Positions 1 to 10,925 of a DNA stretch of 64,000 nucleotides are shown here, piece by piece. The position numbers and the translations under genes were made by a program. This DNA comes from Promerops cafer (taxonomy: Eukaryota > Chordata > Aves > Passeriformes > Nectariniidae). A model generated the notes under the pieces. The model did not search any database, was not told where the DNA came from, and saw only the letters and a program-made list of their open reading frames with translations. Within the stretch, counting starts at the first letter, position 1. Every line of letters begins with the position of its first letter. The stretch spans positions 125,163 through 189,162 of the forward strand of contig VZSE01008982.1 of NCBI GenBank assembly GCA_013398275.1, in the 5' to 3' direction.

Positions 1-1030
1 ACCTGCACAGTAGAGAGGACATGGCTGTATCTTGTTCTTGGTTGATAGCTCCTGCCTTTTGCTAATTGTCTCATACTAAATTGTCACCTACTGCCTCAGC
101 ATTATTGAATAAAGCTATTCACGTAATGCTAATAAAAATGCATTTATAGGCCCTGGGATTGGTCTGAAAACAGTACATGGAGAACAAAATAAATGAACAA
201 AGGCCAACATCTTCAGGAAATTAATCACAAAGAATAATTGAGTCAGTTGCTGTCAAATGGATTTAAGTAAAAGCCAGGAGGAAAGGCCAATCTAATGCTT
301 AAGAGAGTGATCTGTGATTTTATTTCTACTTCTGCCAAAGGTGTGCTGTCTGCCCTCATTTGACCACAAACAATTTAATTTCTCTGTCTTCAGACTGTAA
401 AATGAGGATGATGTTCTGTCTTTTCTGATTTTCAGTTTCCTTGATGTTACATGTTGCTTTAACCTGTTTCTGCTTGGGGTTTTTGGGTGCATTGTAAGCA
501 AGCAAACCTGCCCATGTGATGTACATTGGTGAGATGGGTTTGCTGTGTGTGGATCACAGTTTGGTTGTTCTGTCCTGCCCACGTAGGACATGGACTTACA
601 AGGAAATACTGGAGACAATATCTGAGTTCCAAAGTCATTACACACGGAGGAGAGAAAGGATCCCATTCTGGCTTGTCCTTGCTGAGAAATTTGTATAAAA
701 AGAGAAGTGTTCTTTCAAAATAAGATTTTCAAGGTCTTTTAACTGTGTAACTTCTGAATTACATTATTTTCCCTGTAATATTTAAAATAGAAATAAAAAT
801 TTCTTTTTTTAAAATTTATATTTTAAAGAGTAAAATTCTTTACTATGTGTTTTAAATATAGGTCAATTAAGGGCCTTTGCAAATCCTGTAATAGTATGGC
901 CAAGGAGAATGTTCATCTGCTGAACTCTTTTCTCTGCTGTTTTTACTCAATTATATTAAGTAATTTGTGTTCTTCATATTTATTTCCTTCCAAGATACTT
1001 AAAAAATCTTCCAAGCTGTTTTTTATTTTT
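1..1030. other. unique AT-rich sequence, no gene seen
   Basis: Ordinary AT-rich sequence. Reading frames here, including one of 124 codons on the minus strand at 292-666, show no recognisable domain, no biased composition and no splice context. I see no repeat family or RNA gene in it. Confidence 0.5.
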
Positions 1031-1064
1031 GGGGAAGGGAAGGGAAGGGAAGGGAAGGGGAGGG
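1031..1064. repeat. (GGGAA)n microsatellite
   Basis: About six copies of the pentamer GGGAA on the plus strand, ending in GGGGAGGG. Runs of three or more G spaced by AA can form a G-quadruplex; that is inference from the pattern. The same pentamer recurs around the assembly gap near 33.1 kb. Confidence 0.95.
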
Positions 1065-1545
1065 TAATTCCTACAGGCCAGTAGTAATTCAGCTACTTGA
1101 TGTTTTCTCCTGAAATGAAAGACACTTAGTGTTTCTACTTTAAAAATCCCTGGTTCAAGTAACAAAACTACTCCAAGTGGATTTATTTGTCAGAAGCTGT
1201 TAAGTTTAAAAGTCAAGACCTTCATGAGACTTCAATTTCAAGAAGTTTATTTGTTTGGTCAAAATTTGAACCCCATAAGTTTACATGCAGCTTGTGTGTC
1301 TTTGCATTGTGTTTCTGTATATCACATTTAAGATATATACGCATATGAAAGGCATAATATTCTGAGGCTTTTCCTTACTATTATTTTTCTTGTGGTCTTT
1401 CTTCTGATATATGACAAATCCACATTTATATCCCAATTTAACACATAGCTTGACCTTCCTCTGAAATAAAATGGGAGCAGGGGGAAGGCCAGCTCCTACT
1501 GAGCTCTGTAAAGGTTGCTTTTCATCTACCTTATTTTTCATTTAC
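1065..1545. other. unique sequence up to the LTR
   Basis: AT-rich sequence without a recognised repeat or gene. It ends in TTTAC at 1541-1545, the probable target-site copy of the LTR that follows. Confidence 0.4.
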
Positions 1546-2081
1546 TGTGGTGGGTTGACCTTGGCTGGACACCATGTACCTACCAAGCCACTTTATTACC
1601 CCGCTCCTCAGCAAAAACGATCTCATGGGTCAAGATAAAGCCTTTTTAATGAAGCAAAATCAAAGGCCATGCATGGAAGCAAAGGAAAATGGAAGATTTG
1701 TTCTCTACTTCCCATCAGCAAGTAAAGTCCTGGCGCTTCCTGGGAAGCAGGGCTTCAGCACTCATTGTGATTTCTTCAGAAGACAAACACAGTAATGAAT
1801 TCCACCCTCTGCCTCCTTTCTCTTAGGTTTTATTGCTCAGCAGATACCATGTGATAGGTCAGATATCCTGGCTGTGTCCCTGCCCAAGATCTTTCCCACC
1901 CCCAGCCAAATGGATGAAGGGAGAAATTTTGGAGAGACAGGGCTGGTGCTGTGCCAGCTCTGCTCAGCAGGAGCCAAAACACTGGTGTGACATCAATACC
2001 TTTGTAGCCACCAATGCACAGCACAGCAATGTGAGGGTTGCCATGGGGAAAGTTAACTCCATGTCAGCCAGGCCCAAGATA
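1546..2081 (-). mobile_element. solo LTR of an endogenous retrovirus (avian ERV)
   Basis: The plus strand starts TGTGGTGGGTTGACCTTGGC and ends in a degenerate counterpart of the CCAGTACA end typical of a widespread avian ERV LTR family. In the element's own sense direction it runs on the minus strand, with an AATAAAA stretch (reverse of 1829-1838) where the family keeps its TATA region. Length is about 536 bp. The flanks are TTTAC (1541-1545) and TTTAG (2082-2086), four of five matching, which fits a decayed 5-bp target-site duplication and exact ends. No internal gag, pol or env sequence is attached, so this is a recombined solo LTR. The 113-codon ORF at 1833-2174 is antisense noise. Family naming is from memory; the LTR identity itself is fairly secure because its 3' part resembles the LTR remnant at 45.5 kb. 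Confidence 0.75.
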
Positions 2082-3208
2082 TTTAGTTGTAGTTATCCTA
2101 AACCAGAGAGTAAAGGGGGCTGTGAGGCAGATCATGTATTCTGTTTGAAAACATTGCACTACAAGAAGTTCTGAAAATAAACAAGTTGATTCCCTTGCTA
2201 GGTAGTCTAACATACAGCTTTAATTAAAAGGCAATTCAGAGAAATTTTTAGACTGTTTTCTTAAGGACACTAGACCTATTCTCTTTTTCCATTAGTTCCT
2301 ATCAGCTTCTGATCTCCTTGTCCAATTTCTGTCAAATGCAACCAGAGAAAGCGGTCTCTAATGTGCTGTATTCCTACATACTGTGTGAAAATAAACTGGT
2401 GTGGAGAGGAGACTCAAATCCACACTTTTCCTGAGGAAAGCCTTAGCTGTACTTCAGCTTTATTCCATTCTGTATGGAATCGATCTGAAAGGATCAAAAG
2501 AATTCCTATTTTGAGAAAAAGCTTATCAGACACAGAGTAAACCCAAAATGAAAGGAAATCAGGTCTTACAAAACTTTAGAGCTAATTGTTAAAACAATAT
2601 CTTTCAGAGTCAACTTTACCAAAAAAAAACCAGGGTGAGATATTTTATCTAGTGAATGCATCCAGGAGACTCAACATTCATTAGGAAGCAGTACAAACCA
2701 TTAGTGGAACTAGCTAAGTAATGTCTCCAAAGGACACAGGCTACTGAATATTGTACTATTTCCTTGTACATTATCCTTGCAAATAGCAAAGCTAGAAAAT
2801 ACTGCAGTGAATTAATCTGCAATTGTGGTGCCAAAAGCCTTTCTCACTCAGCAAGATGCAGCTTAAGACAAGCATTGTCTTCTGGGCCACCTAGAAACTG
2901 AAGAGGACAGTGGAGATCAGAGGTGTTTAAGAGAAAATCTAATTAATTAGCAGATGATTAATCATGTCTTCAAACCAAAAGGAAAATTTATTCTTATTTA
3001 ATCTCCTGATTTCAGATCTTTGAATTAGAAATCCTGAGGGAGAAAGAGTCACAAGAGTAATCTGCGGAAAACCTCATGCATGACTGATCTGATCAAGCAG
3101 CTTTCACTGGGCAGCCTGACTAAACAATAATAGAATAGTTCTCAAAAAACAGGAGACATTTAGATACATTCTTTCAACTCTGCACTCACTTGGCCATGGG
3201 GAGGATCC
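2082..3208. other. unique sequence between two LTRs
   Basis: AT-rich, with a short A run near 2620. No gene, RNA or known repeat was recognised. Confidence 0.4.
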
Positions 3209-3552
3209 TGTTGTTCCACACAGATGTATCAAAGCCCCTCAGACCCTTAGCTCCACAATTCTTGTATTGAACACTGCTCCTGTGTGAAGCCATATGTGCA
3301 ATGAACTGTCTGTCCCACGTTGTGACTGGTGTCTACCAGCTCCTACCTGCCACAGTCACCTCTCCTCACATATTCACTCGGACCTACACACGTGCTATCC
3401 CAAGTTATGGGAATGGCATCTCTGCCCTGTGGACAGTGAAAAGTGGTATTTCCAGAAGAATGGCTCATGGACCCCCACCATCAAGACCAGGGTGAAGAAG
3501 GGCCAGCGGAACATCGCAGAAATCCTCATGGTGGTGATATTTTTCTACTTAA

Positions 3553-3584
<32 letters not shown>

Positions 3585-3727
3585 CCTTCCTCCCTCTTCC
3601 CCCCATTTCTTTCTATCTCTCTACCTCACATTTACTGTTAAATAAAATTTGTACTATTGACTTTGGCATATTGTCTCATTTGCACTTTAATTTGGGCACA
3701 AGCATCTCTTATAATCGGATCATAACA
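3209..3727 (+). mobile_element. solo LTR with TC tract and poly(A) signal
   Basis: The segment begins TGTTGTTCCACACA and ends GGATCATAACA, giving short inverted ends TGTT...AACA. It contains a pyrimidine tract (3553-3582) followed by CTACCTCACATTTACTG and an AATAAA signal at 3641-3646. About 80 bases of U5-like sequence follow. This order matches a songbird ERVL-type LTR as I remember it. No clean target-site duplication is visible, so both ends could be off by some bases. The overlapping 115- and 97-codon ORFs (3294-3641, 3443-3736) run through the TC tract and give serine/leucine-rich products without family features. Confidence 0.55.
3553..3600. repeat. (TC)n pyrimidine tract
   Basis: Near-pure CT dinucleotides from 3553 to 3582, then C- and T-rich sequence to about 3600. 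It lies inside the LTR above and is probably an original part of that LTR that expanded. Confidence 0.9.
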
Positions 3728-4019
3728 CTTGCTTGACTTTTGTCTATTGTTCCATTTATTTGAAATAAAAGTTGTTTCATGGGATAACTTTTAAAGAGAC
3801 TTGGCACTTCTAGATTATTTTCACATGCTTAAAGGGCATAATTTTAATTTTCTACTATATGATATTTGATTAATTTTATACTCCTTTTATTAAAAATTCT
3901 TTGCTTCCTTCTTTATTTAAAACCCAAACCAAAGTACACTCTACTTTTACACCCCTTTGGAAGTCATTAATTTCTTTTTCCTTATCCTACCCATATTATT
4001 TCTGGAGAAAATCAAATGA
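3728..4019. other. unique AT-rich sequence
   Basis: Very AT-rich spacer between the LTR and the CR1 element. Nothing recognised. Confidence 0.4.
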
Positions 4020-4880
4020 TAGGGTTACAGCATAGGTGGATAAGGACAACTGCCTGGGTTTGTTCAAAGCATTTGACATTGTCCCACATGACATTCTTGT
4101 CTCCAAGGTGGAGAGACAGACAGGGCACTCAGTGGATTAGGAATTGGTGGATGGTTTCACTCAAAGAGGTACTGTCAACATGTCAATGTCCAAGTGGAGA
4201 CCAGTGACAAGTGGCATTCCTTGGGGATTGGTATTGGGACTGGTGCTGTTTGATATCTTTGCTGGTGACATGGACAGTGGGATCGGGTGCACCCTCAGCA
4301 AGTTTGCTGGCAACACTAAATTGTGCAGTGCAATCAACACTCTGGAGGGAAGGGATGCCCTCCATAGGGACCTTGACAGGCTTGAGAGATGGGGCTGTGT
4401 AAACCTTATGGAGAGTTCAACAAAGCCAAAACTGCATCCAGCTCTGAGGATATGGAACTGGAGGAAGTCCAGAGGAGAGTCATGAAGATGATCAGAGGAC
4501 TGGAGCATTTCCCTCATGGGAAAGAATTTGGGTTTTTCAGCCTGAAAAAGAGATGGCTCTGGAGACACCTTATAGCACTTCCTAGTACCTGAAGGGGCTA
4601 CAAGGCAGCTGGAGAGGGACACTGGGCAGGTATATGTAGTGGTGGAACAAGGGGAAATGTCCTTAAGCTTAAAGATGGGACTAGAAGAGATATTAGGCAG
4701 AAATTTCTTGCTGTGAGGGTGATGAGGCACTGAAACAGGTTCTTGCCTCATCCCTGGGGTGTTCAAAGCTGGATGTGGCTTTGAACAACCTGGTCTAGTG
4801 GAACAGGTCCCTGTCCATGGCAGGAGAGTTGGAACTAGATGAGCTTTGAAGTCTTTTTCAACTCAAATTCTTGTATGATC
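4020..4880 (+). mobile_element. CR1 LINE, reverse-transcriptase C-terminal part and 3' end, internally deleted
   Basis: Two blocks of a CR1 retrotransposon in order. The first (about 4020-4430) encodes reverse-transcriptase segments: FKAFDIVPHDILV in an upstream frame, then WRPVTSGIPWG, TLSKFAGNTKL and RDLDRLERWG in the frame open from 4144. The second (4431-4880) runs from the ALRIWNW region to the 3' UTR, with the landmarks AACCTGGTCTAGTGGAA and a TATGATC end. About 280 bases of the expected sequence are missing at about 4430. The catalytic F-A-D-D box reads F-A-G-N (4303-4314), and stops and frameshifts break the frame, so it is dead. The 201-codon minus-strand ORF at 4161-4766 is the antisense shadow. 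CR1 copies are typically 5' truncated with the 3' end retained, as here. Confidence 0.93.
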
Positions 4881-5590
4881 CTTTGGTATAGACAATCAGG
4901 GTAGGGGGCTTGGACTCATCCTACAGGGTTCTGGACTGCAATGAGCCATCTCTTTGCCTGACAATAGGAGTGTGCAGTTTTCTCTCCCTTAGTCTTTTGG
5001 CCTGAGTCAAAGCACAAGCACGATCTCTCATACCTGATATGAAGACGTGATTCTGATCCACGCCTTAGGAAAGCCTCTGTCTCTATATTCTTGTCACCTG
5101 TGTGTCAGGTGTGATATACTGCCCTTCTTGCTTTCTGAAACCTTTCTTTTCTGGTATCTCACTCATAATAATCCTCAGTCTTGGCAAGACTCCCTTTTTT
5201 TTCCAGCTCTCTTTTATTTCCTGATTCTCAGGAATTTTTTTTGTGAAGGTAGATTTTTTTCTTAGAAATTACTGGGAAAATTTTTATACCCTTAGTATGC
5301 TGTGGTTCTTGATGCTTGCATTTCACAAAAATATAGTCAAGTAGTCATGACACATAGACTAGAGTAACAGTTATGCTGATGTGTCATATTACTACGCAAA
5401 ATAAACCCATGTGGTTGTTGAAGTTAGCGTACTCAAAGTGAGATATCAAGAGGGAATCATGTGAAAAAGGGACATATATTCCTCTTCTTTCAGCTGCTGT
5501 TTTGCAGAAACAAAGTTATCAGAACTGAATTGGAAAGAACCTAGCATAAATATCTTCTGAGTAGAGAGACTGGAAAAACGCTCCTAATGG
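4881..5590. other. unique sequence after CR1
   Basis: No recognised element. The 72-codon ORF at 5047-5265 is hydrophobic and phenylalanine-rich because it reads T-rich DNA; I give it no weight. Confidence 0.4.
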
Positions 5591-5664
5591 AAAAGAAAAC
5601 AAAACCAAAACCAATCAAAAACCACACCAAATAAACCCCAAACTAACAAAAAAAACCCCAAAAC
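5591..5664. repeat. A/C-rich low-complexity tract
   Basis: Almost only A and C on the plus strand, in short AAAACC and AACCCC blocks. Similar tracts occur at 15.8, 38.1, 42.6 and 48.3 kb. Confidence 0.85.
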
Positions 5665-7902
5665 TTAATGTGTCGAACATGAAAGATGGAAATGAACTCA
5701 AAATGTAGATCCAGTCAATCCCAGGGAACATTAGACACAATCAAGTAGGATAATATTATAATCAGAAGTGTAAAGAGCAGCACTCAAATCAAGTGATATT
5801 AAAACACTCCAATATCCGGAGTCAAAGTGCATTAATAAACCATTACAAAAATGTAGGCGAGAACACTTTCTGTGCTGAGACTGAGCAAGTGGAATTTATC
5901 AGAAATGCCCTTTTCTAGTAAGCAGTGAATGACTTCACCAGGCAGATGTCTTCTAATTTCAAGACTTAAGGTTATAGCCAATTCGGTTCTCAACACTCAT
6001 AAAATCACTGAATTCTGTCAGGGGATGTTCAAATCAAAGTCTTCTTGTTTGTGAGATGAAGACAAGCTGGGAAATTCAGATTCATTGCTAAATGATTCCA
6101 AACTCCAGTTGTGCTGCAGTCCTGAGAAACTGCCATTAATGTATTTTTCAATGAAAAATTTCAGTATGAGCTAGGTTGAAACCACTTCCCTTTGGCTTAT
6201 TTCTGTTCATTGCAGGAAGCTGGAGTTTTTTATAGCCTATTAAATGGCAGCAGATGTTGCAGAAACACATACAGACATATACAGACACATATACACACAG
6301 ATTTTAAGAGAGAGACACAGAACTTCCAATTATTTATCAGTTTTGAATTCTTTTTGATGGTAATTATATGTCATATGAATAAAGTTAACATTTAGCAGTA
6401 ACAAAATGAGAAAGAGTATTGTATTAATCCATTTACCAGCAATAACACTGAACTTGGAGAAAATGTTTAGAACATCCAAGTGAGATAAGGTCAATAGGCC
6501 AAGCCACAAATTGCAAATTTCTGACACATCTTCAGCATGTTTTATAAGGTGGCCTTTGTGCAGTTTGATAACAAATGTGCTCATTATCAGGAAGAGATAA
6601 GCAGCAGTTGCCTGGTAAAGGTTGAAATACTGAGGTTCAGAAGCCTTATGCTGCAAACCTTTTTTAACCTTTTATATTTCTCTGCATACCTGGAAAGGCT
6701 CCTACCAATGCAGAACATTTTCAAAAGATAAGAACTGTAGCAAAGTCAAGCACTGCTTCACCAATGAGTAAATCACTCTAGAAAAATGATGCATCTGTAG
6801 GACACTTGCTCTAAGAGATTGAAGAATAAACCTATATCATTGTCAAAGGAATGTTTTGGCTCATCATTGGAGCCAACACAGGCCAACAGCCTAAAGGGAT
6901 CTATCACCTGACTGTTGTTGAAGAGCTAACAACTCAAGCCAAAGAAATGTAGGGAAACTAATGTATTTGCCTGATCTCTGCAAAAAGAAAATCTATTTGA
7001 ATAAAATGTTTCCTTGTGCCTTTGTTTAAATAATGCCATTGTATGAACACAATCCCAGAATCAATACAAATCCTAAGAGCATTTCTGTGAAATAGAACAA
7101 ATATGGGTGGGGAGAGTAAGAAATCAACTGTTTTCTTTTTCTTCACCTGCAAATGTCTGACTGCTGGTAGTACTTTGAATTCAGAGAGAAGCTGGTAAGT
7201 TGAAGCCTCTTCTCCTCCCCTGGGAAACACCACTTCTTTCTGAAGAACCCTTGGGTGCAATCCTTTAATTCATTTTCTGGGCTACCCTTATACAAGCTGC
7301 CTCTCCTGCCATGGCCAGTCTGCAGGGGTTGAACCCACAGAATATATTAGAGCATGAATCTATTCTGGTACTCATATATTCAAATGTTCTCACATTTTAA
7401 AGCAAGACTTGACAGCCATTTTTATTTCATCAGGTTGTAGTCATGTTAACTTTTAGGAAAAGCATTTTTCATTGTGCTACAATCATTACAGAAACTGTCT
7501 GGCATTTGTTTTATGTTCTTTTAAAAATGGTAAGACATATCTCTGTAAGTGGTTAGGTTTGATGGAGGAAACCCAGAGTGAAATTATTTGGCCTTTGATA
7601 CTCAGAAGAGCTGATAATTTCCTGCAGTAGTTTTCCTTTTTTATCTTGCAGAAAGTCCCAGGTCTCAAAGAAATCAAAGATGTGCATAATCAAAATTGCT
7701 CAGCACAGTCCTGTTTACTCTCACTCATGTTATCAGGGATATAATTCAAAAGCTAAAATTTGAAAAGTCACACAAGTTTCTCCACAAGTGTGGAAAAACA
7801 TGCTTATATTTAAGCATGCTTAAGATGATGTTTTGTTTTATACTTAAGCTTGTGATTATTCTGCAAAAGCTTTAGTTCTACATGCTTTTATTATGCTTCC
7901 AC
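5665..7902. other. unique AT-rich sequence with a short perfect hairpin
   Basis: About 2.2 kb without a recognised gene or repeat family. At 7799-7818 the sequence CATGCTTA, a 4-base loop TATT and TAAGCATG form a perfect 8-bp stem. Isolated hairpins of this size occur by chance in AT-rich DNA. Confidence 0.4.
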
Positions 7903-7945
7903 TTTTTTTTTTTTTGCTTCCCCTTTTTTTTTTTTTTTTTTTTTT
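7903..7945. repeat. double poly(T) tract
   Basis: A run of 13 T, then GCTTCCCC, then a run of about 22 T. It could be two poly(A) tails in inverse orientation or one interrupted homopolymer. No AATAAA on the minus strand marks a retrocopy. Confidence 0.9.
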
Positions 7946-8456
7946 CTTTTCAATCAGCTCGTAAGGATCAATTTTTGAAAGATGTTAGTTGCAGAGTATT
8001 TTCTGGCAAGTACTGATAGTAGGATGTCTCCTATTGATTGTAGGAGATATTGAATACCTTTCTAGAACTGGAGTTTTCAACATCTTTTGAAGCATTTTTA
8101 GAAATAATAGTAATAGTAAAGTTTATTTTAACCTTACATCAGCATTTTTACTCATGGTGTTTAATATCAGCCACAGCAAGACTAAAAGAGAAACACTCTT
8201 AATTCAGATTGCTATTTCCAGGAGAATCACTCCATACCAGACATGTCAGCTTTTACCACATTTATTAAATCCATTGCTAATTCTGTGAGATTACACAGAT
8301 TAGACTTTCCTTGGCTGGCAGTTACTGAATACTCTGCACAGGAGCTTTTTCCCTACCAGGAGAATTTAAATTCCATTAATAGCAATGGCAGAGCTGTAGC
8401 TAAAAGAAAGAAGGTTTGTCTGATATTTTGTCTAAAATAGTCAGGGTAATTGATGA
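7946..8456. other. unique sequence
   Basis: No recognised gene or repeat. The 65-codon ORF at 8243-8440 shows no family features. Confidence 0.4.
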
Positions 8457-8491
8457 TGAGAGAGAGAGAAGGAGAGAGGGACAGAGAGAGA
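8457..8491. repeat. (GA)n imperfect microsatellite
   Basis: GAGA repeats broken by AGG and GGACAG. Simple sequence only. Confidence 0.85.
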
Positions 8492-8899
8492 ACACCCATT
8501 AACTCAGTGATTGATATAGGCCTTTTTCTAATTACATCAGCCCTTTCCAGTGGAGACAGGTCATGGTACTTATAGATCTGCAGCTACAGGTTTAAGACTA
8601 TTTGACAAATAACCATAATTTAAAATACAGTTATTGAAAAGATAAGATGGATGCTGTACAACTTTTTCTGCACATGTAGGACAGCAAAGGGAGAATGGAA
8701 AGTTTTCCACAGTTTGTGAATATGACAGAATTATCTTTAGAACTCTGTTTCACCAGCATTACAGAGGGGAGGTTTTAGTATTTTTATAGTTGAGAAGATT
8801 TCCCCAGAACTATGTGAAGTGAGTGAATGTGATCCAAATAATAAGAATGTAAAGATGAAATGCATTTAACTCCTAAGTCTTTATTACTGGACATTGCTA
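8492..8899. other. unique sequence
   Basis: Spacer between two simple repeats; nothing recognised. Confidence 0.4.
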
Positions 8900-8935
8900 G
8901 GCTAGGCAAGGCAAGGCAAGGCAAGGCAAGGCAAA
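8900..8935. repeat. (GGCAA)n microsatellite
   Basis: About six copies of GGCAA preceded by GGCTA. This is a second pentanucleotide class, one base different from the GGGAA repeats at 1.0 and 33.1 kb. Confidence 0.95.
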
Positions 8936-9449
8936 TCTCCTAGGTACATGAGTTTATAGCAAGAGCTTCCCAAAGTGAATGCAAAACTACAGCAAGCCAA
9001 ACATTTCATCAGTGTCATCACGAGTGATGTAACAAATGAAAATCTGTAACATTTTAAAGGGTGGAGACTGATATACAGAAATGTTATGAACTCTTATATT
9101 TCATATTTGTGTACTCAGAAACTTTGAATAAAAAGGATCTCTCAAAAATTTTGATACTAAAGTTCTTCAAAAAATCTCTCTGGTTATAAAATAAAAACAG
9201 TTTTCTTTCCTTATCACTATTATATAAATAAAAAACTCAGTTAATTTATCTTATAAACTGATGAACACCCATAAATATGGTTCTAACTTGTGAACAGTCT
9301 ATGAACTGAACACTGGATGATACAAAGGACAACATGGTCAGCAAGAGAGTCACATGTCCCACTAATAGTATGTTATTAGCTCTCAGCTGAGGTAGGTTTT
9401 CCACTTTGAACCTCACTTTTCAAGTTAGGTGTGAATTAGTTTGGGGGAG

Positions 9450-9840
9450 CAAAGGGCTACTAATCATTCCCAACCAGGAAAGACTGAAATAGATGGAGCT
9501 GTTCAATTCAAGGGAAAGAAGACTGGATAGAGACTATGTAAACTCTCTCAAAATGTCTGCTGCTACAGAAGGAAGAAAAATTCTTGTTATGCCTATGGCA
9601 AATAAAAAAACTGAGGTTAAATTGAAGGAGTGATTCAGGAATATACATGGGGAAAGCTTTTAAGAGTAAGTATAAAACGCTGAAACAAACTCCCTGAGGT
9701 TATTGTGGAGTTCTCCTTACACATCTCAAAGAACGAGTTAGACAACATCTGTCAGGAACAGCACTCATAATGTTCATCCTGCCCTAGGGAAAAAGTAGGA
9801 ATTTGACAAAGTGTTGAGTTCCTTCCTAGGCTTATTTTTA
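9450..9840 (+). mobile_element. ancient CR1/L3-like LINE 3' fragment
   Basis: Degraded sequence that follows the order of the CR1 3' region. AGGAAAGACTGAAATAGATG and AGGGAAAGAAGACTGGATAG correspond to the block just after the reverse transcriptase. GAACGAGTTAGACAACATCT and GTCAGGAACAGCAC correspond to the 3' UTR block of old amniote CR1 subfamilies. Many substitutions make this much older than the CR1 at 4.0-4.9 kb. Ends are approximate. Confidence 0.55.
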
Positions 9841-10408
9841 TAACTAAAATAAGCAAGTAAAATACCTCCTAGAATAAGGTTATTTAAGTTTGAAATTCAT
9901 GAGCTAAAATTCAAATGATAATAGATATTATTTAAGTTCCTTGACAAAAACTCTCTGAGACTTCACAGAAATCTCCTGTTGTGTTGCTTCTATGTACTAT
10001 GTTTAAAGATGATAAAGAAACCAAACACAGTAGATACAAAAAGGTCATGTTCTTGCTGTGAATTTCCGTTTACAAATCCATATGCTGTCCTTAAATATGA
10101 ATGTTTTGGTTTCCAAGAAGAACTACCAATATAGATGTTGTTTAAAGCATATTTATTTATTTATTGTTTGTTTGTTTGGAGGAAAAAAAAACTCAGTAAT
10201 TTTCACTTCTTCTTAATCCCTTTCCCCTTTTGTCTTCAAGTAACATGTGGGTATTTATTATAGCTTGGATAATTTGATTTTATTTTGTCCGTGTATTTTC
10301 TGTTATGGAATTGAAAAATATAAATGAAGATCCTGAAAGCTTTTCCCAGAAGCTAAGAAGTATTTCTCATGGAAGTATTTCTTGGCTCTAATAGTTCTTA
10401 TTCCCATA
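9841..10408. other. unique AT-rich sequence
   Basis: Contains a TTTA/TTTG short repeat near 10152-10178. No gene was recognised. Confidence 0.4.
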
Positions 10409-10925
10409 TAGAATCAGAATAATAGAATTAGATAATGGTTTCCTTGGATTTGAAGGGACCTTAAACATCTTCTAGTTGAAACTCCCCTGCTGTGAACACG
10501 GACACCTTCCACTAGACCAAGTTGCTCAGAGCCCCATCCACCCTGGTCTTGAACAGTTCCAGAGATGGGATCCACAACTTCTCTGGGAAACTTATTCTAG
10601 TCCCTTAATTCCCTGAGAATATAGAATTTCATCCTAATATCTTAACTACAGCTGCCCTCTTTCAGTTTGAAGCCATTCTCCCTTGTCCTTGTAGTCTCCC
10701 CCCATCTTTCTTGTAAGTTCCTTTAGCTACTGAAAGGCCATAACTAGGTTACCTCAAAGTCTTCTCTTTCTAGCTGAACAATCCCAATTCTCTCAGCCTT
10801 TCCTCATAGAGGAGTTGCTCTCTCCCCCTAATTGCCTTCATGGACCTCCTCTGGATTCACTCCAGCAGGTTCATGTCTTCCAAGGGAAGGTGCTGGGGAC
10901 CCCAGGGCACTCGGACATTCTGCTG
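10409..10925 (-). mobile_element. CR1 LINE 3' fragment
   Basis: Read on the minus strand, this is a CR1 3' end. The plus strand begins with the inverted tail TAGAATCAGAATAATAGAAT. It continues with TTTGAAGGGACCTTAAACAT and ACACCTTCCACTAGACCAAG, and then the coding-side blocks that include TTCTCTCAGCCTTTCCTCAT and GGTGCTGGGGACCCCAGGGC. About 515 bp are kept; the right-hand boundary is the 5' truncation point. The two short ORFs at 10.8-11.0 kb fall on its edge and are not genes. Confidence 0.9.

Noticed and set aside
1031..1064. telomere-like repeat
   Set aside because: The unit is GGGAA, not the vertebrate telomere unit TTAGGG.
4161..4766. 201-codon minus-strand ORF
   Set aside because: It lies exactly antisense to a CR1 element with recognisable reverse-transcriptase motifs on the plus strand.
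7799..7818. perfect 8-bp hairpin
   Set aside because: Isolated, short and AT-rich; expected by chance in 64 kb and not next to any gene.
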